Source of the DNA: Paractinoplanes bogorensis
GTDB taxonomy: Bacteria; Actinomycetota; Actinomycetes; Mycobacteriales; Micromonosporaceae
Direction of reading: 5' to 3'
Assembly (NCBI RefSeq): GCF_018829635.1
Contig: NZ_JAHKKG010000021.1
Location: forward strand, 1 to 64,000
DNA: 64,000 bases
Of this stretch, positions 40,086 to 48,828 are shown piece by piece (position 1 is the stretch's first letter; each line of letters starts with the position of its first letter). The translations under genes and the position numbers were made by a program. The notes below the pieces were generated by a model that worked only from the letters and a program-made list of their open reading frames with translations, was not told the origin of the DNA and searched no databases.

Positions 40086-41435
40086 CTACGCCGGGCCCGC
40101 CTCCGGCCCGTCCTGCGACGAGATCGCCGTCGAAATCAGCGCAGGCGACACCGGCTCCACGACGACGTCCTCCGGCGACCGCAGTCGCGGCGGCGCCTGC
40201 ATCCACGGCTTGAGATTCTGCAGCACCTGCTTATAGAAATCGTCGACGGCGTCCAGCACCGAGTCGATGAACGACCCACGCCCGGTGCCCCGCTTCGTTC
40301 CGGCGGCGGAGTTGGCCGCCACCCGGAATGCCTTCAACTCCTTGGCCGGATCATTGATCAGAAGACCCGGATTTTCCCGTACGGCCTTCAGCAGTTCGGT
40401 GTTTCCGGGGCCGCGCGAATAGGCGGCGAACGCCTCCAGCCGCACACTTTCCGGAGCTTGCTTGAGCTGCCGGACAAGCCAGTTCACACGGGTGGTCGGC
40501 CGGCCTTCCCGCGGCGCATCGACGTCAACATGACAGGTGATTCGCGCGGCCCGGACGTCGGCCTTGATGAAGAGAGCCCCGACCGCGCCAGGAATCCGCA
40601 GACCGGCGGTCATGGTGCCGTTCGAGGTCAGTTCAGCCACCAACGCCTGCGTTCGTACGGCGGGTTCCGCCAGTTCACGGCGACTGAGTGCGGGGACGAT
40701 CTCGGTTCCCAGGCTCCGCCCGAGCTTCAGACCGGCATAGCGTACGAGCGCATCGAATCGCCCGACGACCTCAGCGGCGCCGGCATCAGTCGCGCGAAGC
40801 GTTCCGGCACCGACCGACTCCCGAATCGGAACCCAGTTCGGACCCATGTCACTGAAGTCGAGGGCCCCCGACTTGGTGTGTTCGAGGTATCGGATCAGTT
40901 CACCCAGTACCCAAGCCTGATCCGGGTCCGCGACGCCCCGATACTCCTTCTGCATCACCGCGGTCGTGAGCACCTCCGACCAGGGCAGATGATGGAGGGC
41001 AACTTTCTTGAGCCGCCGTTTGTCGACGGCCGTCGGATGCTGGCCGGGCACCGGCGGGATCTGGTTGGAAATCGTGACGACGGCGTCGAATCCTTGCTCG
41101 CGGGCTACGTCGAGGTAGTTCTCGATCTGTTCCGCTTTGAGTTCGTTGCCGCCGGTCTTGACCTCGACCAGCGCTGTCCATTCGCGCTGGCCGCGGGAGA
41201 CCCGGACAAGGCCGTCCGGGAAGACTCGTCCGTCGCCGAGCTTGAAAGGCACCTCGATGTAGGCCTGGACCGTTCCGGCAGGCGCACCGAACGGCTGCGT
41301 CAGTGCCCGGCCGAATTCCCGCACCGCGCACATGACCGCAAGAAGCGCGGACGTAGCTCTTCGCTCCTGTTCGTCGGCACCGTTGATCCCCGAGGTGGGA
41401 ATGAGCCGGGCGGCCAACCAGGTGTCTTCACTCAT
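40086..41435 (-). CDS. PD-(D/E)XK nuclease-like protein of unknown role
   Basis: 449 residues with no signal peptide or membrane helix. Near the N-terminus the spacing of Asp74 (FPDGLVRV), Glu91 and Lys93 (ALVEVKTGGNEL) reproduces the D-xn-ExK core of PD-(D/E)XK nucleases, with Glu24 (DEQERRATSALLAVM) as a possible fourth residue. The following segment QIENYLDVAREQGFDAVVTI fits a Rossmann-like nuclease core that recognises a substrate. The rest (~300 residues) is novel to me and has DVDAPREGRPTTRVNWLVRQ. Homologues seem widespread in actinomycetes, sometimes called stress-response proteins. Divergent from a VOC gene with ~220 bp between. Function unknown; restriction or repair are possible. 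Confidence 0.72.
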   Translation of the reverse strand: MSEDTWLAARLIPTSGINGADEQERRATSALLAVMCAVREFGRALTQPFGAPAGTVQAYIEVPFKLGDGRVFPDGLVRVSRGQREWTALVEVKTGGNELKAEQIENYLDVAREQGFDAVVTISNQIPPVPGQHPTAVDKRRLKKVALHHLPWSEVLTTAVMQKEYRGVADPDQAWVLGELIRYLEHTKSGALDFSDMGPNWVPIRESVGAGTLRATDAGAAEVVGRFDALVRYAGLKLGRSLGTEIVPALSRRELAEPAVRTQALVAELTSNGTMTAGLRIPGAVGALFIKADVRAARITCHVDVDAPREGRPTTRVNWLVRQLKQAPESVRLEAFAAYSRGPGNTELLKAVRENPGLLINDPAKELKAFRVAANSAAGTKRGTGRGSFIDSVLDAVDDFYKQVLQNLKPWMQAPPRLRSPEDVVVEPVSPALISTAISSQDGPEAGPA

Positions 41436-41656
41436 AAGTCACACCCTCCGTCAAGAACGTGCACGAAGATTACGCTGCCGTCGGCATTGCAATCGGGTCG
41501 ATCGACGCGACGATCAGTTACGGGAAATCGGCCGACTGTCCACGCGCGACTGTCCACCGGTGGAACCGTTCTCATTCCGGGGACGAGCTGATCTTGAGTT
41601 ACGGATGGGGAATATTTGCGCGAATCGGGTCGCGGATCGGGGGGAATGTCGGTTGA

Positions 41657-42094
41657 ATGGGTGTGGATCAGTTCATCGACCGAGATGGGGGCTGTGTGCC
41701 GCTTCGGAGGCGTAAGCAGTGGTGGGGTGTGACTCTGGACGCTCCGGACGGGATCGAGCTCGGGCGCTTCTATTCCCGCCTGCTCGGCTGGACCTTCTAT
41801 CCGGCCGACAACGGGCTCGGCGGCGCCGTCGCGCCCTCCGAGACTGCGGGATACAACCTCGGCTTTCAGACCGAGAAGAACTATGTGCGCCCGGTTTGGC
41901 CGGCCGAACCGGGTAAGCCGCAGATGTCGATGCACCTGGAGATCGAGGTCGACGATCTCGAAGAGGCCGTGGCGCACGCGACGAGTGTCGGCGCTACCGA
42001 GGCGGAGTTTCAGCCCCAGGATTCCGTACGGGTGATGCTCGATCCCGCCGGGCATCCGTTCTGCCTATACCTCGACGAAATGGAACATGCGTAA
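41657..42094 (+). CDS. VOC family protein
   Basis: 145 residues from ATG 41657; GTG 41696 would give the usual family length. The fold is seen in WWGVTLDAPDGIELGRFYSR, PQMSMHLEIEVDDLEEAVAH and VRVMLDPAGHPFCLYLD. The GHPFCLY end is typical of the glyoxalase-like group found throughout actinomycetes. It overlaps the convergent methyltransferase gene by 30 bp. The 221 bp upstream (41436-41656) show no gene. Confidence 0.86.
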   Translation: MGVDQFIDRDGGCVPLRRRKQWWGVTLDAPDGIELGRFYSRLLGWTFYPADNGLGGAVAPSETAGYNLGFQTEKNYVRPVWPAEPGKPQMSMHLEIEVDDLEEAVAHATSVGATEAEFQPQDSVRVMLDPAGHPFCLYLDEMEHA

Positions 42095-42655
42095 CCCGGC
42101 CACGAAAGGCGACGGATCCCGGGTGAGCCGGTGCACGCCGACCCGGAAACGCGCGTCGTGCGGCTCGCAATAGGCGAGTTCCTCGAAACCGTTGGTGACG
42201 AACAGATCGCGTACGGGGGAATCGCCCGCCCGGGTCCAGACCACAGTGCTGCCGGGAGCCAGCAATGCGGGCAGAGCGGCAATCGTCCGGCCCACGTCCG
42301 CGTCCGTGATGTTGCCGAAAACGCCGCACGCGAGCAGAACGTCGGCGGGAGCCACCGCTGCGTACGGGTCGGTGATGCCCGCGTCTCCGGTCACCACCGT
42401 CACTCCGTCGGGCGCGGCACGGCGGGCCCGGTCGGCGAGTTCCGGGTCCTGCTCGACGAGCACGGCCGGCGATCCGGGCGGCAGCAGCGGCAGCACATCG
42501 CGACCGTCGCCGGCGCACATGCTGATCACCCGGCGTGGCGCCGGGAGCAGCGGCCGCAGGAAACCCCGCACCACCTCGAGCCGGCGGGCCAGCGACGAGC
42601 CGGGCACCTCGTACTCGTCATGCCATCTGATCCAGTCCCGAGCCACGACCGCCAT
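42065..42655 (-). CDS. SAM-dependent methyltransferase-like protein
   Basis: 196 residues. Motif I is RRVISMCAGDGRDVLPLLP near residue 45, then AVLVEQDPELADRARRA and GVTVVTGDAGITDPYAAV. This is the class I fold with an unusual MCAGDGRD motif shared by a group of actinomycete proteins. The C-terminus FRVGVHRLTRDPSPFVAGLRMFHF is conserved in that group. The substrate is unknown. It follows the symporter gene after a terminator. Confidence 0.84.
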   Translation of the reverse strand: MAVVARDWIRWHDEYEVPGSSLARRLEVVRGFLRPLLPAPRRVISMCAGDGRDVLPLLPPGSPAVLVEQDPELADRARRAAPDGVTVVTGDAGITDPYAAVAPADVLLACGVFGNITDADVGRTIAALPALLAPGSTVVWTRAGDSPVRDLFVTNGFEELAYCEPHDARFRVGVHRLTRDPSPFVAGLRMFHFVEV

Positions 42656-42662
42656 TCAACGC

Positions 42663-42703
42663 GAAAGCGCCGCGCCCCGGGGACGGTGGGGCGCGGCGCT
42701 TTC
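42663..42703 (-). terminator. Terminator of the symporter operon
   Basis: Perfect 16-bp stem GAAAGCGCCGCGCCCC (42663-42678) with GGGGCGCGGCGCTTTC (42688-42703) and a 9-base loop, between the symporter stop and the downstream methyltransferase start. No U-run. Confidence 0.82.
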
Positions 42704-42729
42704 TGGAGCGGGCCAGGTAGAAGGGCCGA

Positions 42730-44376
42730 TCAGGTGGACGACTTGTGCTCGACCGCCGCCGCGACGTCCTTGTCGATGCGCGGGTCGCCCTCGTCGGCGT
42801 AGTAGTCGGACAGCGTGGTGCCGTCGACGCCGTCGGGGGTCTTCATGGCCCGCAGGATCAGGGTCACGATCGCCGCCACCAGCAGGTTGAGCAGCACGGT
42901 GACGAAACCGACGTAGATCGTCCGCTTGGTGTCGAACCCGAGGTCGGACAGCGGGAACGCCGAGCCGCCGAAGTGGGCGCGGCCGGTCGCCGGGTTCGGG
43001 ATCTGCCACAGCATCCACATCGAGACGCCCATGCCGACGATCCAGCCGGCGATCAGCCCGCCGCGGTGCATCCAGCGGGTGAACAGGCCGAGGGCCACCG
43101 CGGGCGCGGTCTGCAGGATGATGATGCCGCCGATCAGCTGCAGGTCGATGGAGAACTGCGGGTCGAGGAAGACGATGCAGGCGACCGCGCCGACCTTCAC
43201 CACCAGCGAGGTGATCTTCGAGACCCGGGCCTCGGCGGCCGGGGTGGCGTCCTTGCGGATGTACTCCTTGTAGATGTTGCGGGTGAACAGATTGGCCGCG
43301 GCGATCGACATGATCGCGGCCGGCACCAGCGCACCGATGCCGATCGCGGCGAAGGCGACGCCCGCGAACCACGACGGGAACTGCATGTCGAACAGCAGCG
43401 GCACGACCGTGTTGCTGTCGACCTTGCCGGTGGCCGGGTCGGTGATCGGCTTGACGCCGGACGCGATGGCCGCGTAACCGAGCAGCGCGAGCAGGCCGAG
43501 CAGGAAGCTGTAGGCCGGCAGGGCCGACATGTTCCGCTTGATCACGTTGCGGTTCTTGCTGGCCAGCACGCCGGTGATGCTGTGCGGATAGAGGAACAGC
43601 GCCAGCGCCGAACCGAGGGCCAGGGTGATGTACTGGATCTGGTTGTTGGCGTTCAGCGTGATGCCGTCGTTCGGGTTGGGCGAGGCGGTGAACTTCGCCT
43701 CGGCCGCGTCGAAGATGCTGCCCCAGCCGCCCAGCTTGTAGGGCAGGTAGATGACGGCCACGATGATCACGATGTAGATCAGCGTGTCCTTGACGAAGGC
43801 GATCAGCGCCGGTGCCCGCAGACCCGACTGATAGGTGTAGGCGGCCAGGATCGCGAACGCGATGATGATCGGCGCGTGCCGGGCGATGGCGCTGTCGCCG
43901 GTCACCCCCATCGTCTTGAGGACGGCCTCGATGCCGACCAACTGCAGGGCGATGTACGGCATGGTCGCGACGATGCCGGTGATCGCGATGAGCAGGGCCA
44001 GTGTGGGCGAGTCGAACCTCGTACGGACGAAATCGGCCGGAGTCACGAAGCCGTGCCGGTGCGACACCGACCAGAGCCGGATCAGGATCAGGAAGAACAA
44101 GGGATAAATGACGATGGTGTACGGCACGGCGAAGAACCCAGCCGCACCGGCACCGAAGATGAGGGCGGGTACGGCGACGAAGGTGTACGCCGTGTAGAGG
44201 TCGCCGCCGACCAGGAACCAGGTGATCCAGCCGCCGAAGCTGCGGCCCCCGAGTCCCCACTCGTCGAGGTGCTCCATGTTGTCCGGCCGCCGCCAACGCG
44301 CGGCGACGAAGCCCATGCCGCTGACCAGCAGGAACAGAAACGTGAAGACGATGATCTCGGTGATGTGGTCACTCAT
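42730..44376 (-). CDS. Sodium:solute symporter, MctC/ActP-type monocarboxylate permease
   Basis: 548 residues with about 13 membrane helices. SSS-family features: RWRRPDNMEHLDEWGLGGRS and GWITWFLVGGDLYTAYTFVA at the N-terminus, VGIEAVLKTMGVTG and ALFLYPHSITGVLASKNRNV mid-protein, and a C-terminal polar tail DEGDPRIDKDVAAAVEHKSS. Sequence and the adjacent DUF3311 subunit match actinobacterial acetate/pyruvate/propionate uptake systems such as Corynebacterium MctC. It follows the DUF3311 gene by 4 bp. Confidence 0.9.
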   Translation of the reverse strand: MSDHITEIIVFTFLFLLVSGMGFVAARWRRPDNMEHLDEWGLGGRSFGGWITWFLVGGDLYTAYTFVAVPALIFGAGAAGFFAVPYTIVIYPLFFLILIRLWSVSHRHGFVTPADFVRTRFDSPTLALLIAITGIVATMPYIALQLVGIEAVLKTMGVTGDSAIARHAPIIIAFAILAAYTYQSGLRAPALIAFVKDTLIYIVIIVAVIYLPYKLGGWGSIFDAAEAKFTASPNPNDGITLNANNQIQYITLALGSALALFLYPHSITGVLASKNRNVIKRNMSALPAYSFLLGLLALLGYAAIASGVKPITDPATGKVDSNTVVPLLFDMQFPSWFAGVAFAAIGIGALVPAAIMSIAAANLFTRNIYKEYIRKDATPAAEARVSKITSLVVKVGAVACIVFLDPQFSIDLQLIGGIIILQTAPAVALGLFTRWMHRGGLIAGWIVGMGVSMWMLWQIPNPATGRAHFGGSAFPLSDLGFDTKRTIYVGFVTVLLNLLVAAIVTLILRAMKTPDGVDGTTLSDYYADEGDPRIDKDVAAAVEHKSST

Positions 44377-44380
44377 GGCG

Positions 44381-44608
44381 TCACCGCTTCTTCGTCATCT
44401 GGTAGACGAGCGAGGTGGTGGCCACGCCGACGAGGATGAACATGAACTGCAGCCAGTAGAAGGCCGGGAAGCCCCACAGCCGGGGCGAGTCGTGATTGAA
44501 CAGGAAGGTCATCACCGGCAGCACGATCGGGATGATCAGCAGCCAGTTCCACGGGCTGCGGTCGCTTCGAGCTGCGGGTTCTGATTCGGGAGTCTCGGGC
44601 TCCGCCAT
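44381..44608 (-). CDS. DUF3311 small membrane subunit
   Basis: 75 residues with two helices (NWLLIIPIVLPVMTFLFNHD and AFYWLQFMFILVGVATTSLV) and a basic end MTKKR. DUF3311 proteins are the usual upstream partner of SSS monocarboxylate permeases, probably a small accessory subunit. First gene of the pair. Confidence 0.92.
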   Translation of the reverse strand: MAEPETPESEPAARSDRSPWNWLLIIPIVLPVMTFLFNHDSPRLWGFPAFYWLQFMFILVGVATTSLVYQMTKKR

Positions 44609-44759
44609 CAGCCGTACCTCCTCGTAACTGTGGAGACGGTCACAGTCACGCTAACGACACACGCCCGTTACAAGCGATCATCGTGCGCCGAACGGCGTAC
44701 GACCTGCGCCGAACGGTGGCCCTCGATGTCTGCCCGGCCGCCCCGCTACGATCACGGAC

Positions 44760-45542
44760 ATGGCTCAGGAGTCGCTGGACACGAACGTTCCGCAGACCGC
44801 TCGCATCTGGAACTACCTGCTCGGCGGCAAGGACAACTTCGCCGTCGACCGGGCAGTCGGTGATCAGATCATCGAAAACGTCCCGCACCTGGCCGAATAC
44901 GCCCGGCTCTCGCGCAAGTACCTGGTCCGCGCGGTGCACTATCTGGCCACCGACGGCGGCGTCGCGCAGTTCCTCGACGTCGGCACCGGCCTGCCCACCG
45001 CCGGCAACACGCACGAGGTGGCCCAGGCGGCCAACCCGCGGGCCCGCATCGTCTACGTCGACAACGACCCGCTCGTGCTCACGCACGCCCGCGCGCTACT
45101 GACCAGCAGCCCCGACGGCAAGACCGACTATGTGGACGCCGACCTCCGCGACCCCGCCAAGATCCTGGCCGCGGCGTCGGAGACCCTCGACCTCGACCAG
45201 CCGGTCGCCCTGATGGTGATGGGCATCCTCGGCCACGTCGAGAGCGACGACGAGGCCCGGTCGATCATCGACCAGTTCATGTCGAACCTGGCCCCGGGCA
45301 GCTACCTGGCGATGTACGACGGCGCCGACACCAACCCCGACGTGGTCGAGGCGACCCGCATCTGGAACGTCTCGGCCAACCCGAAATACCACCTGCGCAG
45401 CCCCGAGCGGATCGCCGGCCTGTTCGCCGGGCTCGACCTGGTCGACCCGGGCGTCGTGCCGGTCACCCGCTGGAAGCCGGACGCCGAGGCCGCGGCCCAG
45501 CCCGAGATCGCCCAGTACTGCGCAGTCGGCCGCAAGCCCTGA
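44760..45542 (+). CDS. S-adenosyl methyltransferase (Methyltransf_19/DUF574)
   Basis: 260 residues. The family-specific N-terminus TARIWNYLLGGKDNFAVDRA is present, then AQFLDVGTGLPTAGNTHEVA, IVYVDNDPLVLTHARALL and ALMVMGILGHVESDDEARSI. This actinomycete-restricted family occurs in many copies per genome, often with XRE-type regulators; the substrate is unknown. It ends in a bidirectional terminator shared with the chitinase gene. Confidence 0.93.
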   Translation: MAQESLDTNVPQTARIWNYLLGGKDNFAVDRAVGDQIIENVPHLAEYARLSRKYLVRAVHYLATDGGVAQFLDVGTGLPTAGNTHEVAQAANPRARIVYVDNDPLVLTHARALLTSSPDGKTDYVDADLRDPAKILAAASETLDLDQPVALMVMGILGHVESDDEARSIIDQFMSNLAPGSYLAMYDGADTNPDVVEATRIWNVSANPKYHLRSPERIAGLFAGLDLVDPGVVPVTRWKPDAEAAAQPEIAQYCAVGRKP

Positions 45543-45550
45543 CCGAAGAA

Positions 45551-45576
45551 GGGCGCCCCCGGGAACGGGGGCGCCC
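45551..45576. terminator. Bidirectional terminator
   Basis: Perfect 11-bp stem GGGCGCCCCCG (45551-45561) with CGGGGGCGCCC (45566-45576) and a GGAA tetraloop, between the convergent methyltransferase and chitinase stops. Confidence 0.85.
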
Positions 45577-45583
45577 GAGAACA

Positions 45584-46867
45584 CTACGGGGTCCAGAGGC
45601 CGGTCGAGACCGCCTTGGTCAGCGACGCGTTGGTGTCGTCGCCGTCGAGGGACCACATCATGGCGCCGCCCAGGCCCTTGGCCCGGATGTACAGCGTCTT
45701 CTGCAGCATCATGGCCGGGTCGTCGTAGGTCCAGAACGTGGTGCCGTCGAAGAGCCACGAGTGGCCCGCCTTGAGGTCACGGTAGACCTTGAAACCGGGC
45801 AGGGTCTTGACCGTCTTGTAGTCCTCGGTGCCGGCCGCGAACTTGCCCGGCGCCGCACCCGTGGCCGGGGCGAACAGGCCGTTGCCGCCGGCCGTGATGC
45901 CGGTCCAGCCCTGGCTGTAGTAGGGCAGGCCGAGCACCAGCTTCTTGCGCGGGGCGCCGACCGACAGCCACTTGTTGATCGCCACGTCGGACGAGAAGTC
46001 CGGGTTGTCCGGCGCGCCCTTGGGCACGAACAGGGCCGACTGCTGGTTGGCGCGGGCCTCCCACGAGCCGTGGAAGTCGTAGCCCTGGACCGTGCCGAAG
46101 TCGAGGTACTTGAAGATCTTGCCCTCGAAGCCGGCGTCGACCTTGACCGGCGCGGCGGGCAGGAACGCCGTGAGGTCGTAGCGGTGCCGGGTCGTACGGG
46201 AAAGGGAATCCAGCTGCTTGCGGAATTCGGCCGTCAGCAGAGTGAAGTTCTGCTTGTCCTCGGGCCGGATGATGTTGCCGACCTCGCCCGCCGAACCGGG
46301 CCACTCCCAGTCCAGGTCGATGCCGTCGAAGATGCCGGCGCCGGTGCCGTCGGGCAGCCCGGTCAGGTTGCCCTTGATCCACAGGTCGACGCAGGACGTC
46401 ACGAACTTCTTGCGCGACTCGTCGGTCAGGGCGGCGTCCGAGAAGTACTTCGAGCCGGTCCACCCGCCGAGCGAGATCAGCACCCGCAGCTTCGGGTTCT
46501 TGGCCTTCAGTTCCTTGATCTGGTTGAGGTTGCCCGAGATCGGCTGACCGGCGACGTCGGCCACGCCGTCGACGCTGTTCTCGGCCGAGAACGGGGTCTG
46601 CCAGTCGGCCCAGGCGTCGGCCGAGGCGCACAGGCCGTCGGCGGTGACCGGGCCGAACGCGTAGTTGATGTGGGTCAGACGGGACGCGGCGCCGGACTTC
46701 TGCACCTTCGCGAGCTGGAAGTCGCGACCGTAGATGCCCCACTGGGTGAAGTAGCCGACCTTGACGTACGGCTTGACGCCGGTCGCCTGTGCGGGAGTCG
46801 CGGCGACCGTCGACGCCACCGCGGCGAGAGCCGCCACGGCGACGAGACGCCGGGTAAAGACGCGCAT
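45584..46867 (-). CDS. Secreted GH18 chitinase
   Basis: 427 residues. The Sec signal peptide is MRVFTRRLVAVAALAAVAST with cleavage near PAQA-TG. The GH18 catalytic motif reads FDGIDLDWEWPGS, with the catalytic Glu, near residue 187; SLGGW (LRVLISLGGWTGSKYF) and the C-terminal GAMMWSLDGDD also fit. No carbohydrate-binding or FnIII domain, so it is a single-domain enzyme, likely cleaving internal chitin linkages outside the cell. GGAGGG precedes the ATG. An AT-rich GAAAGTTTC palindrome lies 27 bp upstream, a candidate operator. Confidence 0.95.
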   Translation of the reverse strand: MRVFTRRLVAVAALAAVASTVAATPAQATGVKPYVKVGYFTQWGIYGRDFQLAKVQKSGAASRLTHINYAFGPVTADGLCASADAWADWQTPFSAENSVDGVADVAGQPISGNLNQIKELKAKNPKLRVLISLGGWTGSKYFSDAALTDESRKKFVTSCVDLWIKGNLTGLPDGTGAGIFDGIDLDWEWPGSAGEVGNIIRPEDKQNFTLLTAEFRKQLDSLSRTTRHRYDLTAFLPAAPVKVDAGFEGKIFKYLDFGTVQGYDFHGSWEARANQQSALFVPKGAPDNPDFSSDVAINKWLSVGAPRKKLVLGLPYYSQGWTGITAGGNGLFAPATGAAPGKFAAGTEDYKTVKTLPGFKVYRDLKAGHSWLFDGTTFWTYDDPAMMLQKTLYIRAKGLGGAMMWSLDGDDTNASLTKAVSTGLWTP

Positions 46868-46889
46868 GAGCCCTCCAGGGCCGAAACGT

Positions 46890-46906
46890 TGAAGAAAGTT
46901 TCCTAA
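46890..46906. promoter_or_regulatory. Inverted repeat upstream of chitinase
   Basis: A perfect GAAA-G-TTTC core (46894-46902) sits in the longer imperfect palindrome TGAAGAAAGTTTCCTAA. Regulators of secreted glycosidases in actinomycetes often bind such AT-rich dyads. The bound protein is not identified. Confidence 0.45.
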
Positions 46907-46999
46907 TCGAGGAAGCTAAACGTCTCGGCACGGAGAATCAATGCTCGTCGTCGATGGGCCCGACAGGTCCGGTTTGCGGCCCGACCGGATTTGCGCGGA

Positions 47000-48097
47000 T
47001 CAGCGGAGATGCGCCGTTTCGTTGACCGAGCGCACCGCGATGTTGCCGTCGGGCCACACATCCATCGTGGACACACCGGCCGCGTCGAGGAACATGCGAT
47101 GCAGGAACGCGTCGGAGGCGGCGAGCGCGTCGCGCAGGATCAACTTGATCGGCGAGACATGCGAAACCACAACAACCACCCCTTCTCCGTACGAGGAAAG
47201 GATCGTCGCCATCGCCCCACGCACCCGTTTGGCGGCCGCCTGGAACGACTCGCCACCCGGCGGCGCCACGCTCGTCGAGGCCAGCCACGCGTTCATCTCG
47301 GTGGGCCAGCCCTCCTGCACCTCGGCGAAGGTCAGGCCTTCCCAGAGCCCGAAATCGACCTCGATCAGGTCGTCCACCACGGTCACCGGCACGCCGCCGA
47401 CCTCGGCCGAGATGTGCTCGGCGGTGCGCACACACCGGCGCAGCGGCGAACTCACGATGGCCGTCACGTCGCGCGAGATGCCGGCCACCCGGCCGCCCGC
47501 CGCCATGGCCTGCGCCTCGCCCTGATCGGAGAGCGGCACGTCACCGCGACCCGAGTAACGACCCTGCTGCGTGTACGCCGTCTCGCCGTGCCGCACCAGG
47601 ATGAGCCGGGTCGCGTTGTCGAGCGACGGCGGCGCCCAGGATTTCGGGGCCGCGGGTGTCACCACCTCAGGCTCGATGCGATCAGAGACCGGCTTGCCCG
47701 CGGCCTCGTCCATCGCCCGGTTGGCCAGCGCGTCGGCGGCCTTGTTGCGCTCGCGCGGGATCCACTCGAAGGTCACCCGGCCGAACCGGGCCACCAGCTG
47801 GGCGGCCTCGGCGGCGAGCGGCCGCAGCCCGGCGTTCTTGATCTGCCAGCGCCCGGACATCTGCTCGACCACGAGCTTGGAGTCCATCCGCACGTCGACC
47901 TCGGTCGCGCCGAGCTCGTGAGCGGCCCGCAGGCCCTCGATCAGGCCGGTGTACTCGGCCACGTTGTTGGTGGTCGTGCCGAGCGCGCCCTGCCGCTCGA
48001 GCAGCACCTGACCGTCGGTGTCGCGCACGACCGAGCCGTAGCCGGCCGGCCCCGGATTGCCCCGGGACCCACCGTCCGCCTCGACGACAACCCTCAC
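47000..48097 (-). CDS. Bifunctional RNase H / acid phosphatase
   Basis: 365 residues from GTG 48097, which overlaps the upstream stop as GTGA. The N-terminal ~140 residues are a type I RNase H (VVVEADGGSRGNPGPAGYGS with the first Asp, NNVAEYTGLIEGLRAA with Glu, VRMDSKLVVEQMSG with Asp, ERNKAADALANRAMDEA). The C-terminal ~200 are a histidine-phosphatase domain (LILVRHGETAYTQQGRYSG, SSPLRRCVRTAEHI, VVVVSHVSPIKLIL). This fusion is characteristic of actinobacteria; the mycobacterial homologue also acts as alpha-ribazole phosphatase. It removes RNA from RNA/DNA hybrids and may aid cobalamin synthesis. Confidence 0.95.
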   Translation of the reverse strand: MRVVVEADGGSRGNPGPAGYGSVVRDTDGQVLLERQGALGTTTNNVAEYTGLIEGLRAAHELGATEVDVRMDSKLVVEQMSGRWQIKNAGLRPLAAEAAQLVARFGRVTFEWIPRERNKAADALANRAMDEAAGKPVSDRIEPEVVTPAAPKSWAPPSLDNATRLILVRHGETAYTQQGRYSGRGDVPLSDQGEAQAMAAGGRVAGISRDVTAIVSSPLRRCVRTAEHISAEVGGVPVTVVDDLIEVDFGLWEGLTFAEVQEGWPTEMNAWLASTSVAPPGGESFQAAAKRVRGAMATILSSYGEGVVVVVSHVSPIKLILRDALAASDAFLHRMFLDAAGVSTMDVWPDGNIAVRSVNETAHLR

Positions 48098-48828
48098 AGA
48101 CCGGATTCCTTCGTACGGACCATGATGCGGCGGCACTCCTCGCAGCGCACCACGTCGTCGGGCTCGGCCGCCTTCACCCGGGCCAGGTCGGCGCCGTAGA
48201 GCTCGATCCGGCAGCCGCCGCAGCGCCCGGCCTGGAACAGTGCCGCGCCCAGCCCCGAGTCGAGCCGGATCTTGTCGTAGAGCGAGACCAGGTCGGCCGG
48301 CAGGTCGGCGGCCAGCGGGCCCCGCGAGGAGTTCTTGAACTCCTGCTCCTTGGTGATGTCGGCGTACGCCTCGTCGCGGCGCTGCTCGGCCGCCCCGCGC
48401 CGCTCGGCGGCCGCGTCGAGACGCTGCTTCACCTCGGACAGCGCCTGCTCGGCGGTCTCCCGCTGCTCCATCAGCTCGAGCTCGGAGTCTTCGAGCTCGG
48501 ACTGGCGGCGGTTGAGGGTGGCCAGCTCGTGCTGCAGGCCCTCGATCTCGCGCAGCGCGCCGCCGGCGTCGAGCCGGGCCTGGTCCTTGTCCTTGCGGAG
48601 GCGGACCTGCTCGATGTCCTTCTCGAACCGGCTGATGTCGCGGTCGAGGTCGTCCACGGCGACCTGGGCCCGGACCCGCTCGTCCTCGAGCGCGGACAGC
48701 TCCCGCGACACGGTGTCGATCTCGGCCAGCTCGGGCAGCGACTTACGCCGGTGCGCGAGCTGGGCCAGGGCGGTGTCGACGGCTTGCAGGTCGAGCAGTC
48801 GGCGCTGGGCTTCCGGCGAGGCCTTCAC
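48094..48828 (-). CDS. Coiled-coil C4 zinc-ribbon protein (zf-RING_7)
   Basis: 244 residues from GTG 48828 (GTGA overlap with the nif3 stop). About 170 residues of charged coiled coil (SRELSALEDERVRAQVAVDD, ELATLNRRQSELEDSELELM) lead to a C-terminal zinc ribbon with CGGC near residue 205 and CEEC near 233. It is the standard partner of NIF3 and RNase H/phosphatase in actinobacteria; a nucleic-acid-binding or scaffolding role is supposed. Confidence 0.92.
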   Translation of the reverse strand: MKASPEAQRRLLDLQAVDTALAQLAHRRKSLPELAEIDTVSRELSALEDERVRAQVAVDDLDRDISRFEKDIEQVRLRKDKDQARLDAGGALREIEGLQHELATLNRRQSELEDSELELMEQRETAEQALSEVKQRLDAAAERRGAAEQRRDEAYADITKEQEFKNSSRGPLAADLPADLVSLYDKIRLDSGLGAALFQAGRCGGCRIELYGADLARVKAAEPDDVVRCEECRRIMVRTKESGL

